DNA of 64,000 bases from Gonocerus acuteangulatus. Its lineage: Eukaryota > Arthropoda > Insecta > Hemiptera > Coreidae. The DNA lies in contig OX328123.1 of assembly GCA_946811695.1 (NCBI GenBank), positions 43,829,871 to 43,893,870 of the forward strand, read 5' to 3'. Each line of letters opens with the position of its first letter. The stretch's first letter is position 1. Below are positions 56,609-64,000 of this stretch, in pieces. A model generated the notes under the pieces. It had not been told where the DNA came from. It saw nothing but the letters and a program-made list of their open reading frames with translations, and ran no database searches. Made by a program: the position numbers and the translations under genes.

Positions 56609-57140
56609 GTCCAGGCAACGAACAGTTATAGATGGAAATTTTTGAAACAAAATTTTTGACTTCGTAACTTTGTTTGGGCTGGATAGGAAGTGAACATACC
56701 AAATGTCCTCGCCCGTAGCCTTTGTGCCGGGGTGGGAGGGGGGGGGGGGTTATAAGGTCCCATTTTTCGGGTTTTTACCTATATTTCGGAACCTCTTTGT
56801 CCTAGCGACATGACTAATCTATAACAAATGAAAGCTGATAAAATTTCCTACAAGTTCTATTCAATAAAGTTTTTCGATATATCTTTAGTTTTTGAAATAT
56901 CCGCTCTTGAATGTCTGTCATTTTGGAGGAAACCACTTTTGCCGAATATTTTTCCCCAGTATTGACTGGATAACTCTTCAACGATCTACCAAAAAACAAA
57001 AAAAAAATTAACGGTTATAGGGTTGTAGAGTATTGCATTCCCTTCAATAATATATATTATTTTGCTAGTTTATGTATTTTCCTTCAAACGTAAAAATAAT
57101 TTCAGTGTTCATCCTGAAATCTGAAATTTGGCGACGAATA
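56609..57140 (+). repeat. S533 satellite-like unit A
   Basis: From GTCCAGGCAACGAAC (56609) to the next GTCCAGACAAC (57141) is 532 bp. Landmarks in order: TTTGACTTCGTAACTTTG, TCCTCGCCCGTAGCCTTTG, a G-run, CCCATTTTTCGGG, CTAGCGACATGA, ATATCCGCTCTTGAATGTC and GTAGAGTATTGCATTCCC. It is joined head-to-tail to unit B. No protein. Confidence 0.8.
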
Positions 57141-57416
57141 GTCCAGACAACTAAGAGTTATAGTAGGAAATGTTTGGAACACAATTTTTGACTTCATAAC
57201 TTCGTTTCGGGTAGTTAGGAGGTCAACATATCAAAAGTCCTCGCCCGTAGACTTTGTGCCGGGGGTTTAGAGGTCCCATTTTTCGGGTTTTCACTTATAT
57301 CTCGGAAACCCTGCATCCTAGCGACATGACCATTCTGTAACAAATGAAAGCTGATTAAATATGCTACCAGTTCAACTCAATAAAGTTATTCAAGATATCT
57401 TCAAGATGTCTTCAGT
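57141..57416 (+). repeat. S533 satellite-like unit B (truncated)
   Basis: Starts GTCCAGACAACTAAGAG and follows unit A through TCAAGATATCTTCAAG, where it is replaced by the sequence of the large inverted repeat and a (TA)n tract. Confidence 0.75.
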
Positions 57417-57418
57417 CT

Positions 57419-57478
<60 letters not shown>

Positions 57479-58665
57479 TATATTTCCTTCATTAAAATTT
57501 CAAATAGGAAAGCTTAATTTTATGATTTATTTCCTTTTTCTTTTTAGCTTGATTGAATTGCCATGTACGCTAAAGATTTTTTTTTTTTTTTTTTTTTTTA
57601 AACACGCAATTTCATTTTTTTGTATGCTGCACACCTATTTCTATGACCTTTAGAGCCGACGCCGTAATTACCATGATTTCCGCAATCGTAGCGTATTCCT
57701 ACCTAAGGAGTAAATCTAAATGACTTAAGAAATAAACTTATTACGTTAAAAGATATTAAAAAAAAATATCATTAATCTAAAGGAATCCAGAAAAATTGTC
57801 TTAGTCTCTGAAACTTAATTCTTGCGTCATTCTGGTGAAAAGAAAATAGTGATGTTCGATGGGCTCATTTTTGTTTTCAACGAATCAGAGCTTTCAATAT
57901 TATTTCATTTATTTCTTCAATTTATTATTAGATTCCCCGGCGGTAGGCATTAACTCATTGAGTCAGAAGAATGTATGTACATATATTCACTTTCTTCTTT
58001 GATTCTGTCATTAAAAAGCAGACCACATATGGTTTGTACAATACACTTCATTATATCAATTTAACAATTAATAATTTTTCGAATATGTATTTTTTTATTA
58101 AATGGAAGTAAAAAAATAATTGGTGGCACCTGAAAACTTGACAATTACGCCAGGAAACGTGTAAGCAGATTTTTTAAAGAAAGTAGTGCAAAAAGGAAAT
58201 GCGGTGCTTTTTTGATGATCCTTACTAAGAACAAAGTAATTTTACATAATTTCACGCAGAGGTAGAAAGAAAGAGAAGTAATGAGAGATAAACTTAATAG
58301 TGGCCAAAATTTTGTTGTTTCACTAATAATAAAGTTTTTTGTTATTTCCATATTTTAGGAAAGGGTGAGTTTGTTAATCAGTAATATAGTTTCAATAGGA
58401 AGCAGGATCGCCCCACGGTATACTGGAAATCTTAAGGTTCGAGTCCCACCTGCTATAAATAAATTTCTTTCATCTGTGGGTCCGTTGATAGAATTCCCTG
58501 CTCCACCATGGCTACTTAGGAAGGCTAGCAGCCTACATACACTCCAGGCAACGAATGTTTAAAAACAGCTATAGGTGGAAATTTCGGGAACACAATTTTG
58601 GACTTCGTAACTTTGTTTGGGCTGGATAGGAGGTGAACTTATCAAAAGTCCTCGCCCGTAGACTT
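57416..58665 (+). repeat. Left arm of large inverted repeat
   Basis: Pairs with 61238-62433. The arms begin at CTTTCTGTATATA, differ in the length of the TA tract and of a poly(T) run (57578-57600), and otherwise match almost base for base over about 1.1 kb. The 68-codon frame on the minus strand at 58145-58351 is identical in protein to the plus-strand frame at 61545-61751 because of this. Contents: unassigned sequence, a SINE (58390-58542) and the start of S533 unit C. Confidence 0.88.
58390..58542 (+). mobile_element. tRNA-derived SINE, family 2, within inverted repeat
   Basis: B-box GGTTCGAGTCC (58436-58446) lies downstream of a weak A-box region, then CACCTGCTATAAATAAATTTC, TTTCATCTGTGGGTCCG and GAATTCCCTGCTCCACC. 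The A-rich tail is missing: the element runs into S533 unit C. Confidence 0.65.
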
Positions 58666-59030
58666 TGTGCCGGGGGTTTAGAGGTCCCATTTTTCGGGTT
58701 TTCACTTATATCTCGGAAACCCTGCATCCTAGCGACATGACCATTCTATAACAAATGAAAGCTGATTAAATATGCTACCAGTTCAACTCAATAAAGTTTT
58801 TCAAGATATCTTCAGTTTTCGAAATATCCGCTCTTGAATGTCTGTCATTTTGGGGGAAAAAAACACACTTTTTTCTATTCTCGACCAGATATGTCTTCAA
58901 AAAACAAGATGAAACCAAAAAAAAAAAAAAGGTCGGTTATAGGATTGTAGAGCATTCCATTCACTTCAATAATCTATATTACTTTACTATTTTATATATT
59001 TTCTTTCAAACGTTATATACGCATTCACAT
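58543..59030 (+). repeat. S533 satellite-like unit C
   Basis: Starts TCCAGGCAACGAATG and follows the unit order to about TTTCTTTCAAACG. The last ~50 bases are lost. The first part also lies in the inverted repeat. Confidence 0.75.
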
Positions 59031-59184
59031 GGTCTTAGCAAAACCATTGCCAATATAATGGGCAAGATCTTACCTAATTGAGTGTGAATAACTGGTCAGT
59101 GGTCCAAAATTATATATTTTGTGCTATTTATACGTCGAGTACTCACTATATTTAAATAATGGAGTATATTTGGGACAGTTGTCG
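59031..59184. other. Unassigned spacer
   Basis: Short AT-rich stretch between oppositely oriented S533 units C and D. Confidence 0.5.
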
Positions 59185-59293
59185 CCAGATATCACGATGA
59201 ACACTAAAACTGTTTTCACGTTTGAAGAAAAGTACATAAAATATTAAAGTTATACATATTCTTAAAGGGAATGTAATTCTTTACAACCCTATA

Positions 59294-60217
59294 GGTATTA
59301 ATTTATTTTATTTAGAAAATATCACAATCTACAATTCAATTGTATTATGTAATTTGATAAATGTTACTTGTCCACGCCTCAGGTGTCTCCAGTTGTCAAC
59401 CGAATACCTTCCTTGTCAGGAAGGATTCTAGGATGACTTGGAGTCACCTTACGCCATCCAACCACAGCCTGCGACTAGCAGGGAGGATTGAAGGCGAAGG
59501 ATTCGTGGGCTGTGATATCATGAGGAGAGAAAATATCCACAGATATCTCAATTTATACAATTATAATTTCTTTGATCACTCCACGGATAGTTATTTTTGT
59601 TCACTCCACGACACTTCACTGCCTAAGTAAGTCTCGGGGCCACTTCCTGTTAAGGCGTCTTGGTGGAGAGGAAGGATGAATTGTGAAGGATAAGGATTGG
59701 GCTATAGGATTAGGATGATTGATTAATTTGCTATGGAAAGATGAGAAGCGGATAGGGATTATATCTTGGACAAAAGGGATATTTAGGTCATTATGGAGGT
59801 TTCGATTTGTAACATAATAAGGAGCATTGACTATGGTACGTAGAACTTTAGATTGGAATGTTTGGATTCGGTGGATGTTGGAATGCTTGGCTGTCCCCCA
59901 AAGTTCTATTCCGTAAGTCCAGATAGGTTTTATTAGTGAGTTGTAGATAGTTAGTTTGTTATGTACGGTTAAGTGTGATGATCGGTTTAGTAGTCTGTAT
60001 AGTTGTCCGAATGGTCGATTGAGTTCTTGTCGTTTGAGTTTAATGTGTGCGTTCCAAGTCAATCGAGAGTCAAGGTAAAACCCAAGGTATCGGATGGTAT
60101 TGATTATGGGTGAAGGATTGTCATTGAAGGAAACAGTAGGGCAGGTTTTACGACGAAGGGTAAAGGTTATTTGGTGACATTTTTCGACGTTTATTTTGAT
60201 GCGCCATTTCTTGCACC
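59294..60217 (-). mobile_element. 5'-truncated jockey-like LINE with TSD (family L1a)
   Basis: A 924-bp minus-strand insertion flanked by ACAACCCTATA at 59283-59293 and 60218-60228. The 3' end (left on the plus strand) is AAATAAAATAAATTAATACC on the minus strand. It includes about 320 bp of 3' UTR and the C-terminal coding part. The target is S533 unit D. Its protein is in the same family as the copies at 24.9 and 42.3 kb. Confidence 0.92.
59616..60217 (-). pseudogene. LINE reverse transcriptase C-terminal region, open frame
   Basis: An open frame of about 200 codons. It starts in the thumb (LWCKKWRIKINVEK), then HQITFTLRR, NTIRYLGFYLDSRLTW, NKLTIYNSLIKPIWTYGIEL, RIQTFQSKVLRTIVNAP and NDLNIPFVQDI, and ends RKWPRDLLRQ. 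It has no stop or frameshift, in contrast to the 25-kb copy. It could not act alone: endonuclease, finger and palm domains were lost by 5' truncation. The first in-frame Met and about four residues lie in the target repeat and the TSD, so the apparent start is accidental. Confidence 0.88.
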
Positions 60218-60594
60218 ACAACCCTATAAACGGCATTTATTTTATGGGTTTATCGTTAAAGAGTTATCCTGTCAAAAAGAGTAAAAAGTGTGTTTTTTCC
60301 CAAAATGAAAGACATTCAAGAGCGGATATTTCGAAAACTAAATATATCTCGAAAAAACTTTATTGACTTGTACTTGTAGCATATTTAATCAGCTTTCATT
60401 TGTTATAGAATGGTCATGTCGCTAGGACGCAGGGTTTCTGAGATATAAGTGAAAGCCCGAAAAATGGGACCTTCTAAACCCCCCTCCCCCCGCACAAAGG
60501 CTAAGGGTGAAGACTTTTGATATGTTGACCTCCTAACTAGCCGGAACAAAGTTATGAAGTAAAAAGTTCCAAACAGTTCCATCTATAACTTTTA

Positions 60595-60778
60595 GTTTTT
60601 TTGTTTTGTTTTTTACTGCGCATCGACAATTCTTGGCCATTAGCGCCGACATCCAGGGTGGCGCCAGGAATTTTCTCAGCGAGCCCTGAGATGAGAAAAT
60701 TCCTGTCGCCAGTGGAGATCGAACCCACCATCACCCGCTTATGAATCTAGCGCACTAGCCACTAGACCACTGGAGACC
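60595..60778 (-). mobile_element. tRNA-derived SINE, family 1
   Basis: The minus strand begins GGGTCTCCAGTGGTCTAG, with an A-box-like TGGCTAGTGCGC and a B-box GGTTCGATCTC. The body has the GAATTTTC/GAAAATTC inverted pair and the tail CTAATGGCCAAGAATTGTCG before an A-rich run (T-rich at 60595-60614). It closely matches 2293-2487. It sits between S533 units D and E; the TSD is not clear. Confidence 0.82.
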
Positions 60779-60809
60779 CCTATAGTTGCCCCCTATAGTT
60801 TTCCCCTTA

Positions 60810-61342
60810 GTTGCCTGGACTATTAGTCGCTAAATTTCAGATTTCACGATGAACACTGAAATTATTTTTACATTTGAAGGAAAATACATAAAATAGCAAA
60901 GTAATATATATTATTGAAGGGAATGCAATACTCTACAACCCTATAACCGTCATTTATTTTTTGGGTTCATCGTTGAAGAGTTATCCGGTCAAAACGGGGA
61001 AAAAATATTCGGCAAAAGTGGTTTCCTCCAAAATGACAGACATTCAAGAGCGGATATTTCGAAAACTAAAGATATCTCGAAAAACGTTATTGAATAGAAA
61101 TTGTAGGAAATTTAATCAGTTTTCATTTGTTATAGAATAGTCCTGTCGCTAGGGCGCAGAGGTTCCGAGATATAGGTAAATACCCGAAAAATGGGACCTT
61201 ATAACCCCCCCCCTCCCGCCCCTGGCACAAAGGCTACGGGCGAGGACTTTTGATAAGTTCACCTCCTATCCAGCCCAAACAAAGTTACGAAGTCCAAAAT
61301 TGTGTTCCCGAAATTTCCACCTATAGCTGTTTTTAAACATTC
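60810..61342 (-). repeat. S533 satellite-like unit E
   Basis: From GTTGCCTGGAC (60810) to GTTGCCTGGAG (61343) is 533 bp, the same period as unit A. This is the most complete unit and provides the empty-site reference for the LINE in unit D. Its right part belongs to the inverted-repeat arm. Confidence 0.82.
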
Positions 61343-62433
61343 GTTGCCTGGAGTGTATGTAGGCTGCTAGCCTTCCTAAGTAGCCATGGTGGAGCAGGGA
61401 ATTCTATCAACGGACCCACAGATGAAAGAAATTTATTTATAGCAGGTGGGACTCGAACCTTAAGGTTTTCCAGTATACCGTGGGGCGATCCTGCTTCCTA
61501 TTGAAACTATATTACTGATTAACAAACTCACCCTTTCCTAAAATATGGAAATAACAAAAAACTTTATTATTAGTGAAACAACAAAATTTTGGCCACTATT
61601 AAGTTTATCTCTCATTACTTCTCTTTCTTTCTACCTCTGCGTGAAATTATGTAAAATTACTTTGTTCTTAGTAAGGATCATCAAAAAAGCACCGCATTTC
61701 CTTTTTGCACTACTTTCTTTAAAAAATCTGCTTACACGTTTCCTGGCGTAATTGTCAAGTTTTCAGGTGCCACCAATTATTTTTTTACTTCCATTTAATA
61801 AAAAAATACATATTCGAAAAATTATTAATTGTTAAATTGATATAATGAAGTGTATTGTACAAACCATATGTGGTCTGCTTTTTAATGACAGAATCAAAGA
61901 AGAAAGTGAATATATGTACATACGTTCTTCTGACTCAATGAGTTAATGCCTACCGCCGGGGAATCTAATAATAAATTGAAGAAATAAATGAAATAATATT
62001 GAAAGCTCTGATTCGTTGAAAACAAAAATGAGCCCATCGAACATCACTATTTTCTTTTCACCAGAATGACGCAAGAATTATGTTTCAGAGACTAAGACAA
62101 TTTTTCTGGATTCCTTTAGATTAATGATATTTTATTATATCTTTTAACGTAATAAGTTTATTTCTTAAGTCATTTAGATTTACTCCTTAGGTAGGAATAC
62201 GCTACGATTGCGGAAATCATGGTAATTACGGCGTCGGCTCTAAAGGTCATAGAAACAGGTGTGCAGCATACAAAAAAATGAAATTGCGTGTTTAAAAAAA
62301 AAAAAAAAAAAAAATCTTTAGCGTACATGGCAATTCAATCAAGCTAAAAAGAAAAAGGAAATAAATCATAAAATTAAGCTTTCCTATTTGAAATTTTAAT
62401 GGAGGAAATAGATTATATATATATACAGAAAGC
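61238..62433 (-). repeat. Right arm of large inverted repeat
   Basis: Reverse complement of 57416-58665, ending ATATATATATACAGAAAG. The spacer between arms (about 2.6 kb) holds units C to E, a LINE and a SINE. Confidence 0.88.
61353..61505 (-). mobile_element. tRNA-derived SINE, family 2, mirror copy
   Basis: Mirror image of 58390-58542 by virtue of the inverted repeat. B-box complement GGACTCGAACC at 61449-61459. Confidence 0.65.
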
Positions 62434-63074
62434 AAAGTTTAGATAAGAAAACATAACTTTTTTGAAGTTCATGTAAAGCATTTATGCATATGAATAGCAT
62501 GAACAATTTTTTTGTGAATATTTAGAGTAAGAGATATGTACTATTTTACAATTTGAATTTGTAGGCTTTGAAAAAATATATTTTGAATTAGATGCTTTTT
62601 TGTCTTCTTCAATCTCTGAATAATCAATTTTAACTTTAGATTCAGAATTTAATATTATTTAACAAAGTAATATTTTTAATGAATGTATAAAAACAAAATT
62701 ACAAATGAAGAAATACTATTAAAATCTTATTCTTTAAAAAACACCATATTTGATAATTTTAATTAGGTAAATATTCGATTATATAATATTCGTAATGGGT
62801 TAAAAAAAATATTAAAATAAATACGAATTTTATAAATTTATTTTCTTTTTAGCGATCTTATGTTATTGGGGTGTTGATAGCACTTGCGTAGGGAGGTGTT
62901 CAGAGTAAACCAGGGAAGTGGTTAAAGGTTATAAGGGGAGAAGGGAGAACATCGATGATGAGCCAACATGAAAACCCTCCATCTATGTAGAATACATCGA
63001 GGTAAATCGCGAGGAAGCGCTCATCGAGGTAGTGAAGGTAGCATCGCAGAATGAATCTTAACCATGAACGTAGC
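62434..63074. other. Unassigned AT-rich sequence
   Basis: No feature recognised. 62900-63050 is slightly GC-richer. Confidence 0.5.
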
Positions 63075-63624
63075 CTTCAACCGAAGTGGATTTTTTTAAA
63101 AATATTAAATAAAGTTTTTTCTTCAAGCTGCCATTTAAACCCGTCTTCATACATAATTGAAAATAATTACAAAAGGGCAGACACTTTTTGTGAGGTTTAG
63201 TTTTCAGAAACATGAAAATAAATTCAAGAGTGAGTGAGAGCACGTTCACATCTGGGCAGTGTGGTTGTTCTCTGCGCTCTTATTGTTTCTTGTTCACATG
63301 ATTTTGTACAGCTGGCCCGGTTTTAATGGCAGCGTAGAATAAAAACAATTGAGTTTTTTTTTTTTTACGTGTTAACCCCCTAAAATTGTCTGCCTTATTT
63401 ATTATTCATTGTAAAATTGTGTTTATTTTACATTAATGATAGTTGGCTTCTGACTAAAACTCTATTTGTGGGTAATATTTTTTCGCACTTTTCCCCTACC
63501 CGGTGTCCCACGGTAAGTCTAGCAAACACATATATACCTTCTTATCTTCCCAAGGGGCACATTATAGCAAAATTTCAAGGTGCATAAAACACTTCATGAA
63601 GCGTGCGGTTACCAGCTCTTGGAC
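63075..63624 (-). mobile_element. Long-TIR MITE (family M), copy 4, truncated
   Basis: The right terminus ...ACCAGCTCTTGGAC ends at 63624 followed by TA. Reading leftward it matches copy 3 through the poly(T) tract (63353-63366), GAGAGCGCAGAGAAC-type and GTGTCTGCCCTTTTGTAA blocks, and stops after CCACTTCGG at about 63075. The opposite TIR is missing. It retains central sequence present in copy 3 but deleted from copies 1 and 2. Confidence 0.78.
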
Positions 63625-64000
63625 TATTAATTTATATACTGCATTTTTCGAAAGCATAGCCGCCATCGCGCAATTGTAATTGAACCGACAATTGTAATTC
63701 TGGTTCTAAAGATTATTGTACACTAATAGAACTCTGAGAAGTTTAATTTTTGTATATATTCGAGTGAATATTTTAGAGTGTGGCTAAACTATTTGCACCT
63801 GTTGTGGCCGAGAAGGCCGGACCTGTTGTGACAAGTGGACCGACGAGTCGAGTTGCCATCAATTCGAGCAATTTCTCAATAACAGGTTCCCCGGGCCGGG
63901 CTCTGTATATCCACAGCCCTCACAAACTGGACCGACCGCTCCTTCGTCCGTTATTAGGACTACTTTAAATCTCTTCCTTTCGGAACGGCCTTCCTCTTCA
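63625..64000 (+). other. Unassigned, GC-richer from 63780
   Basis: From about 63780 the composition becomes GC-rich (ACCTGTTGTGGCCGAGAAGG, TTCCCCGGGCCGGGC). A 62-codon forward frame starting at 63780 has no recognised domain. It may be the start of a gene or element beyond the window. Confidence 0.3.

Larger units (their letters stand above)
59185..60594 (-). repeat. S533 satellite-like unit D, interrupted by a LINE
   Basis: Read on the plus strand from ATATCACGATGAACAC, the unit is broken at ACAACCCTATA by the LINE (59294-60217) and resumes with AACGGCATTTATTTTATGGG, then AAGAGCGGATATTTCG and GCTAGGACGCAGGG, ending near 60594 where a SINE follows. Unit E has the uninterrupted ACAACCCTATAACCGTCATT at the same position, so it is the empty-site reference. 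Confidence 0.8.

Noticed and set aside
58145..58351. Identical 68-residue frames at 58145-58351 (minus) and 61545-61751 (plus)
   Set aside because: They are the two arms of an almost perfect inverted repeat. Identity says nothing about selection, and no domain is recognisable.

Overview
This window is non-coding, strongly AT-rich animal nuclear DNA, most likely from an insect or another arthropod. I infer that from the transposon families present: 5'-truncated jockey-like LINEs, Helitrons, Copia, a Penelope-like element, mariner, tRNA- and 5S-derived SINEs, and many long (TA)n tracts. I found no host gene I could defend, no functional tRNA or rRNA gene and no CRISPR. Almost everything recognisable is a repeat or transposon relic, and many are nested. 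Several insertions can be bounded exactly by target-site duplications (TSDs).

Layout. 0-3 kb: LINE 3' end, 5S-derived SINE, tRNA-derived SINE. 4.1-9.0 kb: two copies (H1, H2) of one element family in inverted orientation around a 2-kb spacer. 9.1-15.4 kb: an inverted pair of a ~265-bp repeat, SINE fragments, a LINE tail, and a MITE nested in another MITE. 16-18.5 kb: more H-family copies and a MITE. 20.5-24.2 kb: a complete Helitron carrying a Copia pol fragment and a TA-target MITE. 24.9-25.7 kb: a LINE with TSD. 26.1-27.4 kb: H7, with six 143-bp tandem units. 27.5-31.1 kb: CpG-rich patches, a Penelope GIY-YIG endonuclease fragment and a 145-bp tandem repeat. 33-36 kb: SINE, H3, 22-bp minisatellite. 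39.4-41.0 kb: an ATTCAATAA-rich tract beside a foldback element built of nested palindromes. 42.3-44.5 kb: a LINE split by a 1.3-kb TIR transposon, followed by a mariner fragment. 46.6-47.4 kb: another LINE. 48.3-53.6 kb: a MITE split by a second Helitron that carries its own copy of the same MITE. 54.6-55.9 kb: H8, the inverted partner of H7. 56.6-62.4 kb: ~533-bp satellite-like units inside a large, nearly identical inverted repeat, interrupted by a LINE and a SINE. 63.1-63.6 kb: a fourth copy of the TA-target MITE.

The coding remnants are pieces of mobile-element enzymes (reverse transcriptase tails, Copia integrase/RT/RNase H, GIY-YIG endonuclease, mariner N-terminus), nearly all truncated or frame-broken. 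The best material for follow-up is structural: the Helitron pair with Copia cargo and its exactly reconstructable nesting, the foldback element at 40 kb, the H family with conserved terminal hairpins (possibly Helentron-like), and the 5S-derived SINE. GC-richer islands at about 15.6, 27.6, 34.8, 48.1 and 63.8 kb are the only places where host exons or promoters might hide, and I could not identify any.
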